A DNA stretch of 64,000 nt, from the NCBI GenBank assembly GCA_034440615.1, contig JAOTOM010004947.1:532001-596000 (forward strand), written 5' to 3'. Shown one piece after another: positions 13,055 through 23,872 of the stretch (position 1 is its first letter; every line of letters starts with the position of its first letter). This stretch comes from Ashinkailepas kermadecensis (Eukaryota > Arthropoda > Thecostraca > Neolepadidae). The position numbers were made by a program, and so were the translations under genes. Under the pieces are notes generated by a model. That model had not been told where the DNA came from and ran no database searches. It was given only the letters and a program-made list of their open reading frames with translations.

Positions 13055-13465
13055 GTGCGAATCCAAAAAGTCATAATGAGGGCGGCTAGGATCATAACTA
13101 GGACCTCTCGCTATGGTCATATATCGCATGTTATTGAGCGGTTAGGCTGGCCTAGCTTACAACGCTTTGTCGACATTAGGGATTGCTCACTGGTTCATCT
13201 TGCAGTGCATCACTCGGGAGCACCTGAAACCCTGCGTGATCTTGTGACATTGAGAAGTGACGTCAGCTCTCGATCTACGCGATCAACACCGTTTTCAGTA
13301 GAGCGCCCACGCCTGAAAACTTCTTTTGCGCAACGCTCTTTCATGTACCGTGCTGCAGTTCTTTGGAACAGTCTCCCCGAGGAAGTTAGGGCCGAGAATA
13401 TGCGACTGGCTTTTAAGTTTAAGCTGAAGGAGGCGCTGAAAAGAGCTGTACGTGGGAATGTTTGA
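13055..13465 (+). pseudogene. LINE ORF2 C-terminal continuation
   Basis: The frame encodes the conserved C-terminal region of CR1/L2-type ORF2 proteins, with RIQKVIMRAARIIT and the AVLWNSLPEEVR signature near the end. It is separated from the RT frame by a stop and shift around 12991-13054. It ends at TGA before the 3' UTR of about 110 bp. Confidence 0.8.
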
Positions 13466-13575
13466 GTATTGTATGCATGTGTTTTTAATGTTTTAGTAGC
13501 CTCCTGTCCCACCCCTTTTTTTAAAGCGTTTTTGACATTTGATACTGAGTATCTCTTGGTACCAATACAAGGATT

Positions 13576-13746
13576 GAATCCTATGGCTCGGACACTGGTC
13601 GGTGGCGAAGCTGGCAGACTGTCACGCAACGCATAACTGTGAAACGGCGCAGCCTACCAGTAATTTTTGATGTGCAGCGTCACAGCCTACGTTCCTAGTG
13701 AGCCAGCCATGCTAAGGGTACCCTGGCACATCCTACCGAAACCGAG
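13576..13746 (-). repeat. Outer right terminal repeat of the foldback element
   Basis: This is the inverted copy of 7880-8051, differing at about six positions by eye. It ends in ccgaaaccgag, followed immediately by TGTAC. Confidence 0.88.
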
Positions 13747-13751
13747 TGTAC

Positions 13752-16555
13752 CAGTCCAGTCATCTATTGGCCTAAGCCGCACACAATGTGTCGCCTTATG
13801 TCGCAATGTCATATCAGGATACGATAATCCACCATTTAGTTTTTTGAATGGGCTCAACCAAGGTTGCCAATGCAGGCTATGCCTTCAGAGCCGAGGTGGA
13901 ATGACTGTGCACTGGGGATGAGATACGTTTGCGAAGAAGCCGGTGAGCTTCCGCGAAAGTCTTAATAGAGGTTCCACCGAAATGGCTGGATTAGAAGCTG
14001 TTCAGCTGATGGCTGATGGGAACTTTTCAGCTGATAGCAGCCGAAGCTGTGACTATCTGAATTAGCGTCGGATGCGTCTCTGACTTTGGATGGGGTGGGG
14101 GTCATGATCGTTTGGGTTCATTATGCATTACATGCAAAACCGACAGGCGTAACGTTCATCTTCACGGCTTAGTTTTGGGAGGGACCCGTCCCCTTCGTCC
14201 CATCCTTCAACGCCGCCCATGTACACGGGGATGCTTTCCGTCAAATAGGGATTGCAAATAGGGATGTCAATCTCGTGATTGGGATCCCAGGATCCCGGGA
14301 CCGAGATCAATCCCCAAGCCCGGGATTAGGATTTTGTATCCCGGAATCCAGATTTTATTTGCACCTAAATGCAAAAGCAAACGACCATGACACGACATAG
14401 TAACAACGGTGTAATGACGACGGGGCTCTCGGCGCAATGACCCTTTTCTGCGTTATGCTTACGTACTCCCACGGCCAGCAACGACGAATGCTTGCATTTC
14501 CCGCGCATCACTGCACCCCTGATCGGCGCTTCCCAGAGCAAGTCGAATATCGAAGCTGTCTCCCAACGGAGGCGCGCCGCGAGGAAGCCAATGCGGCGCT
14601 AATACCGCGGTAATAAGATGCGGTGTTCGTGGAGCAGTGGCGTATTGAGAGAGGTGGGGTACGTCGGGCAGCGGGTTTGTTTGGTCGGGCAGCCTTTGGG
14701 TCCCGAATCCTGCAACTTTAACCAATTGGCCGTGGGTAGGCTAGCTGATCAGACGAAGGCAATGGCTGGTCTGGCATCGTGTGACCCATCAACCTTTGGG
14801 CTGGTGGCCCCCGTGAAGACAATGGTCACTCCAAACCGAAATATAATGCAACCAAATGAGTTTTTAGTTGCCACGCGTGGCACCTTGCCGTAAATACGCA
14901 AAACTCGGGACATTTAGTAGTTAGATTTCGAATTTGACTTCACCTCCATTTGCTTTGTACTTTGATGATGTACACAGCCGCTTGATCAATTCGTTTTAAA
15001 ATGAACGTATCTTATATGCTTTTCCTACAATATCCAGGCGGTCATTTTAATCGTTGCCAGTGCACTTGATTGATGCAACATACATAGATGTCCTTCGTAA
15101 CCACGGAATCACAGCGTGAGTAAGAGGACCCTGCTTTGGCTGACCGGGCATCATTTGCCGACCTCATGATACAGAAACTGTGATGATATCCTGTCCGGTC
15201 ACCAAGCTTTAGCACCATCAGATGGAACAGGTCGGGCAGTATCTAGGGCGAAGTCGCGGTTTACTGGCAATTCATCCCACTCCACGCACTCAAATGTCCG
15301 GCACTAGATGTGATGGAATGGGCAGCTCAGTTAAACGTGCTTGCATACGGCATTGCAAATTCCAAGATAATTCCAGGCTGTTGACCCAATTTACTTCAGA
15401 CGACCTTGTTCGACTTCGGGGTAACTGTGGTTAACATGGATAAGTGGAGGAACCGACCGAATTTTTCATTCACTGCTACCTGGAGATAATTTTTACAGCA
15501 CAATGGAAGTGCATAGCGTTTTCGGATGCCATTTTGAAAGATTCAAAACGAGGTGAACATTTACCAGCTTTATCTGACCATTGACCTATAGGTCTATATG
15601 TAACACCATCTATCTGATAATCTACTGCTTTATTGCTATGCTGTCTTGTTAGATTTTGCTTGATATGGGATAATGTGTGTTAACTTGAATGTCTACAAAT
15701 CGTTTGGTCTGAAATGATCTGCAAGATCAGATTTTGACCTAGGAGGGAAAATTTGGGCATACTGGGATTTGCAAGAAACCAAGCAATCCGCCGGTTTTTG
15801 TAATGTATCTCTAACTCAATACGATAAATGCCAGGTGATTGCATCTCCCCCCCCCCTCCTCTTATATGCGTTGCACGATTAAACAAAATGTCTGAGGTGA
15901 ATCTGAGAGCTGATATGAGGTCCACTGACACGGGGTAAATTCAGGGACGCAGGCTATTAGTCTCGGTCTACTACAGCTATTTAGGGACACGCGACAATTT
16001 CTAAACTATATAACTAGCCTGGCCAGAACGATGACTTGCCAATACTTTGAGTCTGTTGTCGACTGCCTACATCAGATACCATTCAAAGTGCATTTGAGTG
16101 CCTTTAGGGACACGACACCGACGGTTACGGCCATCATCATTGCATTGCTCCCAGCAATGCATGGGTTGAGTGTTCTCAAACCAAAGTATGCTTCGCCCTT
16201 CTCGTCTGCTTCTCATTGTCCAATGTAAGCCGGGCTGACAAGCCTGTGTTTCCGTATTGGTTTCTGTACCGCTGTCAGTTCTGCACGGCGAGAAGACGGG
16301 CATTGTCAGCCTTCACCGAATACGTCCGACCACAGCATTCTGCAAACCCATCCCGTTCGTTGTGAACTGTGCCTATTGCTATCATAAATACATTTCAGTT
16401 CGATATTGGGTGTCATCCGAAATCATAATTAACCGCCCACGACGCTGTTCAGTCCACTGCTCACGGCCAGAGCGAAGAATCGTTTGACCACGTCACTGCT
16501 GCAGAAATCGACACCGAAGCTCATTCTGCCAATGAAGGTCACACTGTGCATGCCA
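13752..16555. other. No gene recognised
   Basis: I see no coding domain, tRNA-like sequence or element end. A short stretch around 14245-14350 is rich in gggat/cccgggat phrases. A C-run of 10 nt lies at 15847-15856. The frames present (up to 91 codons) show no recognisable motif. Confidence 0.45.
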
Positions 16556-16556
16556 G

Positions 16557-17226
16557 CGCAGGAGACGCACCAGCTAACAGTACTGGAGATGCACCAGACA
16601 ACAGTATTGGAGACGCACCAAACAACAGTACTGGAGACGTACCAGACAACAGTAAATGAGACGCACCAGACAACAGTAATGGAGACACACCAGACAACAG
16701 TACTGGAGATACACCGGACAACAGTACTGGAGACACACCAAACAGAACTGGAGACGCACCAGACAACAGTATTGGAGACACACCAAACAACAGTACTGGA
16801 GACGTACCAGACAACAGTAAATGAGACGCACCAGACAACAGTAATGGAGACACACCAGACAACAATACTGGAGATACACCGGACAACAGTACTGGAGACA
16901 CACCAGACAACAGTACTGGAGACGCACCAGACAACAGTACTGGAGACGCACCAGACAGCAATAATGGAGATGCACTAGACAACTGTACTGGATAAGTACC
17001 AGACAGCAGCACTGAAGACGTACCAGACGACAGTACTGGAGACACACCAGACAGCAATACTGGAGATGTGCCAGACAGCAGTACTGGAGACGCACCATAC
17101 AACTGTACTGGAAACGCACCAGATAACTGTACTGGAGACGCACCAGACAACAGTACTGGAGGCGCACCAGACAAATATACTGGAGGCGCAACAGGCAGCA
17201 GTACTGGAGACGCACCAGACAAAAGT
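16557..17226. repeat. 24 bp minisatellite, about 27 copies
   Basis: The unit ggagacgcaccagacaacag plus tact repeats throughout with point variants; one unit is shortened near 16741. Because 24 is a multiple of three, the minus strand holds an uninterrupted 227-codon frame of GASPVLLS-type octapeptides, and the plus strand holds THQTTVLE-type frames. All look like by-products of the repeat. Confidence 0.95.
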
Positions 17227-18397
17227 ACCTTGTATCGACCCCTCCCCCTTCAACATAGACGTTCTACATTGATGTTAACTCGCTCCACTGTTCGTGCTAA
17301 AAGTACCTCCCACACACCTGGTCCAGAAGACCAAGCTCAGCATCGTTTCCACAGTCAAATCGAAGAAGTTAAGTCCGTATGTTTGGCGGTCTCGATGCAT
17401 GATTTACAGAAAATCCTTGCTCAATGTCGATGCCTATCACCCTTCATTGACAAGTCGCCCTTGGGTTAGCATGACAACGTTGGGTATTTCTCGCAGTTAG
17501 CATAGTTAACATCGTGGATAATGCCTTGTAGTTGATACCTCAGTGGCACGTCTAGGGAAGTGAAATGGGGCAATCTTCCCTTTAGATATCCCCGCACACT
17601 CCACCACCATCCATCTTCCACATCTGATTGAGGTGGAAGCCTCCTGAAGGCACATACACAAAAATATTGTATAGGAGTTAAAATCATGCCAGCGTCTTTG
17701 AAGAATTGGACAAATCTTATCGGCAAATGTGTCAACTCATCGTTTCTTCATTGCTGCTACTTCGATGTCAAATCTTATTTCAGGCACTTGACGAAGCATA
17801 GCCACTTTGAAATTTTAGCCTCGTTTGAGGCCTGCGGTTGTCCTTTGGTAATTTGTTTGCACGCGAATGCTATCATTTCTATCATTTCGTATTAGGAACA
17901 GCATAGACTTATTCCTCAGTCATAAATTAAAAGTTTACATCTGCCTATCCGGCCTCATCAGAGCAAGTCGAATACTAAAGGTAAATACCTGTAGCAGCCC
18001 TTCACAGCCTGGACCCTCCGGGTAATTGGCTTCTGCCCAATATAAATCCTGGACACTCCATTGTGAATGCTATTAGATTGACATGTTCACATGCATACAT
18101 GCAAACATTATTCGACAGAATGCGAGTAGCGTAACAGGAATGTGCCGTGTTGTCCATTCCAGGCAGGTCCGACGGAATAATTCCGCCATTCCTTACCGTC
18201 GGACGTTAGCCAACCTCTTGCGCTGAATAGTGAACAGGCCATCTCACACCCTGGGATTTGTCTGGATTAGAACTGTTCCCGTTGATCCATTCCCAAATAG
18301 CCAAGAGAGTTAAAGTTTCAGCTGAAGTAAACAAACTAGCGTTGTTGTTTGTGGCGCGGAGCTCGAAACGAAACAAGGCACGATTCTCACCAGAGAA
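17227..18397. other. No gene recognised
   Basis: Short frames only, none with recognisable motifs. The sequence is of ordinary composition and shows no tandem repeat or element boundary that I can see. Confidence 0.4.
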
Positions 18398-18768
18398 TCG
18401 TGTCGCGCGCCGAGCAGCTCCCGACGCGTGTGTCGCGCGCCGAGCAGTTCCCCACGCGTGTGTCGCGCGCCGAGCAGCTCCCCACGCGTGTGTCGCGCGC
18501 CGAGCAGCTCCCCACGCGTGTGTCGCGCGCCGAGCAGCTCCCCACGCGTGTGTCGCGCGCCGAGCAGCTCCCGACGCGTGTGTCGCGCGCCGAGCAGCTC
18601 CCGACGCGTGTGTCGCGCGCCGAGCAGCTCCCCACGCGTGTGTCGCGCGCCGAGCAGCTCCCCACGCGTGTGTCGCGCGCCGAGCAGCTCCCCACGCGTG
18701 TGTCGCGCGCCGAGCAGCTCCCGACGCGTGTGTCGCGCGCCGAGCAGCTCCCGACGCGTGTGCGTCCA
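18398..18768. repeat. 30 bp CpG-rich minisatellite, about 12 copies
   Basis: The unit gtgtcgcgcgccgagcagct plus cccsacgcgt (s is c or g) repeats at an exact 30 bp period. Each unit carries six or more CpGs, including gcgcgc and acgcgt. Copies differ almost only at the c/g site and one cag/cagt change. Three frames on each strand stay open as a result. Confidence 0.95.
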
Positions 18769-18861
18769 ATGTGTCTCAGTGCCGGATTCTGATTGGTCGA
18801 TGGTCTTGCGGACTTATGCCAACCGTCGACCAAACCACAGACGCACTTCGCTCCTGCTCCG

Positions 18862-18950
18862 GCAACTCCGGCAGCTCCGGCGTCAGCTCCGGCAGCTCCG
18901 GCGTCAGCTCTGGCAGCTCCGGCGTCAGCTCCGGCAGCTCCGGCTGCTGC
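18862..18950. repeat. 21 bp minisatellite, about 4 copies
   Basis: The units ccggcagctccggcgtcagc plus t repeat, with one tctgg variant. The array lies about 100 bp from the 30 bp CpG-rich array. Confidence 0.85.
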
Positions 18951-20313
18951 TGGAGCTCACGGAGGTGGCCGATCTGGGCCGAACTGGGCTTGAAATGTCA
19001 ACTTTTCACACGACCAGCAGCGGCGTGGCTAGTTCTGAAGTCTGCTGTTAGCTAGTTCTGAAGTGAAGATGAAGTGCATCTTTACACGTACCCTCTGTTA
19101 ATTATTAAATTGATCAGTATACCGGCCAACGAGCGGCGGGATCTGGTTTGGACAGGCAGCAAAACTCATCTCAAACTCAATATTCAGCATTCAACGCCAG
19201 ACAGGGTTAATGTTAAAGTTAACAGATTTTGTGACGCAACTGTCCCTCCTGCCCCGCCCACCCCATATTGCGCCACTGGTGAGTGGCGGGTGCTTCCGTA
19301 TCCTCACGCACCCAGGCGTACTGTGGAGCTGGACCATACCATAGCTGAAGCTAGAATTAGGTGACTGCGTTTTCGTACACACACAAATACTGCTGCTGAG
19401 ACGCTGAGACTTGCCTTCCATTCGAATGTGGTGAGCGACGGTAGCTCTGCCGATATTTAAGGCCGTCGAATTTCCTACCGCACAATGACGGCGGACCGGA
19501 TCTGCCTCGGGATCTGTTCCTTTTCCCGCAGTGTCAGGTGCCTGGCTCCAAATTTTGGCACTCTTAGCACGACGCATGGTTGCATCGATTGGAGCTGGTT
19601 CTAAATGCATTGCTGAGCTTATAACTATGTCAGTGGCCAGGCAGATACTGCAAAACACGGAGGCGCAGCCAGGACTTCCTTCAGGGGGCCGCAGAAGGTC
19701 TTAAGTGCGCGATCAAGATCTTGCCAAGGCAGGGATGTGACTATGTCCAATCTCCTCTAAACTAAAAAAAAACTCCTCGGATGTCTCGCACTTTAATTTA
19801 ACGTCAGATGTATTTTTAACTTTGTATTCTCTCACGCTGAAAGACGTTCTCTTGGAGAGTGTGGGTCCCCTTTCCCCATTTGTGCGCCTATGATCGCACA
19901 GCGCACAAGCTGCGGTTGAAAATCCATGAGCCCTACGACCTTTGCATACTCTAAAAACACCTCTCACTCAAGGCAATCACCTGCGCCATCAATTAATGCA
20001 GGGTCAATGACATCAATGACGTAGGTCTCGCCAGCAGCGGTGTCGTATCCTTCCCAGCATGCTGCCTGCATGCCGCCTGTACGAGTGCAAGGTAGCCGTG
20101 CTCCGGTCACCTTGGCACTGGAGCGTCAAACGGGCCGAGGATAACGTGGAGCCTCGTGATGATGGAGCTCTACGATGTCGTGCAACCGCATCCATTCACC
20201 TGCTCCCTCCCCGCGTCACCCTTGTTACCTTTCTGAAATGGTATCTCCATTACATTCATGTCATGGTCTCGAGATGGCCGTTGCTGGATGAAGAGGCTTC
20301 AATTCAGGACCAA
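18951..20313. other. No gene recognised
   Basis: Frames of up to 155 codons (minus, 19191-19658) have no domain I recognise and no codon or motif support. No repeats are visible. Confidence 0.4.
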
Positions 20314-20470
20314 GGGAACGAGTAGTCTATGAGCAAGGTGCCCGTTTCCAAACCGAGAGGCCGTGGGTTCGAGTCTCACATGCCGCTACTCTTCGCCCGC
20401 GACCAATCGGCGCGAGAGATTGGCGACGTTATGTGACCCAACAGGCGACGCGTCGCAAAACCAGCATCCA
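20314..20470 (+). mobile_element. tRNA-derived SINE copy 1 (older)
   Basis: The tRNA-like head has an A-box-like region at about 20320-20342 and a clear B box gtgggttcgagtctc. A body follows: ctactcttcgcccgcgacca, then atcggcgcgagagattggcg. The same body and tail (tcgcaaaacca) occur at 50137-50300 on the other strand, which defines the family. The A box is more diverged here, and I see no clean target duplication. Confidence 0.75.
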
Positions 20471-20904
20471 CCGTCAGTCCAGAGCCGAATCGGCATCACG
20501 TCATCACTGAACTCCTTTTCGTGCCACGATGTTCACGCGATTCGACACTCAGCTCGGCATCGAGTTCCCATGCAGTTTATCATCCAGATGGACGGGAATC
20601 ACACTGTCTGGGCCGCGTTAGACCCAGGGCCGAACTGAAGACCGGGAACGGCAGAACTGCTCTTCCAGGTCGTCTCGTGTTCCCGTGCATGGCGTGTCAT
20701 CGGCACGTGACCCCACCCGCTATATCGACGTGGCTCTGGGTAGGGGAGCGGGCAATAATATTGACGCGGTGGGCAGAAGCCGTAGACATGGAGGTAGCTG
20801 TAACTGTAGCTGTAGGCCACAGGACGCCCCATCCCCCCCCCAGCAGTTGTGGTGCCGCCACAGGCGCAGGGCGAGAGCAAGGCAGAGGCGGGGACGGAGA
20901 TGAG
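20471..20904. other. No gene recognised; short C-tract
   Basis: Ordinary sequence with a C-run of 9 nt at 20833-20841 and a short gtagctgtaactgtagctgt stretch. A 321-codon frame (20521-21486) spans this and the next array but has no recognisable domain. Confidence 0.4.
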
Positions 20905-21190
20905 GCTGTGTCGGAGATGGAGACTGTGACAAATATGGAGGCTGTGACGGAGACGGAGACTGTGACGGAGATGGAGATGGAGGCTGTGACGGAGATGGAG
21001 ACTGTGACGGAGATGGAGACTGTGACGGAGATGGGGACTGTGACGGAGATGGAGGCTGTGACGGCGACGGAGGCTGTGACGGAGATGGAGGCTGTGACGG
21101 AGATGGAGGCTGTGACGGAGATGGAGGCTGTAACGGAGATGGAGACTGTGACGGAGATGGAGACTGTGACGGAGATGGAGAATGTGACGG
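20905..21190. repeat. 18 bp minisatellite, about 16 copies
   Basis: The unit gtgacggagatggaggct, alternating with 'gagact' ends, repeats at 18 bp. It yields TVTEME hexapeptides in one frame and HSLHLR in the complement. Confidence 0.92.
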
Positions 21191-23470
21191 ATATATCCCA
21201 TTTGCGTGAGGCTAGAATAACGGAAAGGATGCGTCACTTTCCCTTCCGTGAGACAGTTCGTCCATGTGAACGGACGCCTGGTGCAACCAAATTAATCCTC
21301 CCCGTCTTTCCGGTCAGATCCTCACACCCCGTCTCGGGGTGGGGATGGGAGCCATTATATAATCCCTCCTCTAATCTCCAAACTAAGCGCCACACGAAAA
21401 TGAAAGAGGCGTCATCGGAAAACGCTCGACAAGTATGGTCAGAAACCAGCCCCAAATTTCTTCCCCTCGAAAAGCAACGTCACTAGGGGGGGTATGTGGT
21501 CACCACTGACGTCATGTTTTGGCTCTGGGGAGTTGATTTTGTGGAATATGACAAAAACTCTAGTTGTGGACAAATGTTCGTCTTCTACTTAGTGCGATTT
21601 AAAGCGTCTCCGGAATCGGAAACTTATCCTTAGCAAGACCTGACACGACACAGATAATAAATTATGGCAGTGAGAATTCGTCAGGTAGATGTAATTGCAT
21701 TCTTTATAATTATTTAGATGCTTCGAGAAAGGATTGTACCTGACCTTACACCAATAACAAAGTTATTTTATACATTTTCTAATAATCGAGGATATGTTAT
21801 CGTATAAAACTGATGGGTTGAAATGTTCTCGCCAGGATGCTAAAGAATTTATATAGCATTTTGTACCTTTGAAAATTAGTTCCTTAAAAACAAAAAGCAT
21901 ATGTTTCATTGTCGTGATTAATCTAGTACTTAGTCTGTGTCTGTCTAGACGGACAGTGGACCAGATCCTTACTAGCTGATGGACACCACCGATAGTGAGG
22001 ATAGATCTGTTATCGTTGTTGGCTGCCTCTGGCAAACTCCCCAAGAGTAATGTTTTTGTGGGTTTATGCGCGCTCCCACTGCCATAGGCCCAGGCCACTT
22101 TGGAGTGATTAAAGATGTTGACGTACCGCAGTCAGCGCGTTGTGGCCCATCGTGGCTCTTCACGTGCTGTTATGTAAGAAGCACGCATCAAAAGCACGAC
22201 GCGCAAGCCGAACGCCACTTCCAAACGGGCCCAATTTTGTCAGCCGGACCCAGCCGGTAGCCGCACACATGAGGCCCGAGCCCTGATCGGACCCATCAGC
22301 TGTGCTATGTATGTGGCCTGCACCCAACCTGCCCCAATCACAACATGCACGATATTCATAGCAATCGCAGGGTATCATGGTAAGGTATTCTGCTCCTGCA
22401 AGCTAACGTATCTGGCCCGAAATCACTAGTGCGGTAATGTTTGCAAATCATACCTTAATATCAGTAATTGCGGCATTTCGCTCTTCATTTTTCCCCAACA
22501 TAGAAATGGGAAATATTGCTTCCTCCAACTTTTTAGCTCTTACTTTCCGCTTTTAAACCATCAGCTCCAAATTAAGGAAATGAGCACCTTTTGCACTCAC
22601 ACGTCTCCAATACACTCAGTTTCATCTATTTTTACCGCTTAATAGTTGCGAGTTGTGATAGGCAAGGAATGCACTGATTTACAACTTCTTCACCGAAATT
22701 CGTTGCGTGGTGACCCGGTATATGCGAGAGTATTCAGCCAACTTCAGGCTGCTGGGGGAGAGACATAGAAGATGGGCATATCACGGGGAGGCGCAACTGG
22801 AGAGGATTTACAAGATATCCTCTGGATATTTCAGGAACCAATGTGTCGATTCAAGGTGCCCTGGAAAGCCCAGGATCGTGGAATCCACCATCGAGGTCAC
22901 CAATGGCGTCAAATGCCGAGTCGGGTAAAACTATTTCGAAGACTGTGGAAACCTTTGTTCATCGAAAGTTAGATCAGAGCCGCAGCCAAGGGGCGTGCCC
23001 GACTGGTCGGCACCATCCCCTTGGGCTACGAATAGCACCATTTGTATCAAATAGACACAAATATAAGCAGTTGTCCTGTACACATTATTGGAGTTTTCTT
23101 TCATCTGCAAATTAGCTCCGAAGCTAGGTCTCAACTATGTGTCGAAAACACATCCCTGTTTGTCTACATCTTCAATTTACACCCTGTTTCACCTTGTTCT
23201 TGTTAGATGGCAACCGCTCCATGGTTTTGGACTGTTTTTGTTAAATTGGCCAGCTGGCCTAATATCAGCCGTTAGGCACTAAACGGTTATGGCGCAAAGG
23301 GTGTTGTTGTGGCTTACAACATTCTTCGGCACTGGAACAGCTCTCAAGCCGGTTTGAGATGTGAATGGGAAGTACTGGTAGGATATTTCATATGTATTTA
23401 GTGTGGAACTGTGTGGGATATTTCATTATATACTTGTCATCGATATTACCAATGCGTATTATTATTAATG
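21191..23470. other. No gene recognised
   Basis: I found no domain, tRNA-like element or tandem repeat in these 2.3 kb. Frames are under 115 codons. This is the flank of the composite PLE insertion; its last bases (23471-23482) are the left copy of the 12 bp target duplication. Confidence 0.45.
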
Positions 23471-23563
23471 AGATATATTTACATTGCGTGTAAAGAAAAT
23501 ATACGACCTTCAATATAACAGGAGGTGCTGAGTTGACATCAAAAGTAACGTTAAAGATTATAT

Positions 23564-23610
23564 TTTAGTACTCAACGTTTCGGCCAGAGGCCATCGTCAG
23601 GAGTGATAAA
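23564..23610 (-). ncRNA. Hammerhead-like ribozyme motif, PLE copy A
   Basis: On the minus strand: stem I tttatcactc/gagtactaaa, core ctgacga, stem II ggcc-tct-ggcc, then gaaac and the palindromic acgt that could act as a very short stem III. PLEs are known to carry hammerhead motifs in their terminal repeats. There is an extra t between the core GA and stem II, so cleavage is uncertain. Confidence 0.5.
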
Positions 23611-23872
23611 ACAAATGTCAAGCTTAACAATTGAAAAAAGCACGCGGGAAAAAAGCGTGCAAAAAGACACGTGGAATGCAGAAAAGCCTCCTCAGTGGTG
23701 CAGACACCCAAAGAAACTCCAAACCAGAAACAAACTATGTCAAGATGGAATACTCTGAGGAAGCCCGAGCCGATGGTCCATATACATATCGATGCATACA
23801 CTCACGCACATATATAGACATATATCCAATATAACGCGTAATACATAAAATATAATTTATGTTTATGTAATT

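Larger units (their letters stand above)
10624..13575 (+). mobile_element. 5'-truncated LINE (CR1/L2 superfamily) inside the foldback arm
   Basis: The insertion interrupts the foldback arm, and the arm sequence resumes exactly on the other side. The pentamer gaatc is present at both junctions (10619-10623 and 13576-13580), suggesting a 5 bp target duplication. The element lacks the N-terminal part of its endonuclease and any ORF1, so it is 5'-truncated. Its 3' end shows no poly(A). Confidence 0.85.
7880..13746. mobile_element. Foldback-type element with long inverted arms
   Basis: The left end starts ctcggtttcgg (7880) and the right end finishes ccgaaaccgag (13746). The outermost 172 bp of each side (7880-8051 and 13576-13746) are inverted copies differing at about six positions by eye. 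The 5 bp TGTAC lies directly outside both ends (7875-7879 and 13747-13751), as expected for a target-site duplication. Going inwards, left-arm 8050-8330 matches right-arm 10440-10623 in inverse, and 8390-8905 matches the inverted unit seen in 9000-10416. The only long reading frame inside belongs to a later LINE insertion (10624-13575), so no transposase is encoded: the element is non-autonomous. I cannot assign a superfamily; 5 bp duplications occur in Transib and some Ginger elements, but the ends do not look like either. Confidence 0.8.

Noticed and set aside
16539..17222. A 227-codon frame of GASPVLLS octapeptides
   Set aside because: The 24 bp unit is a multiple of three and leaves several frames open on both strands; no independent sign of translation.
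20521..21486. A 321-codon protein gene
   Set aside because: Most of the frame is the 18 bp minisatellite, and the rest has no recognisable domain or supporting motif.
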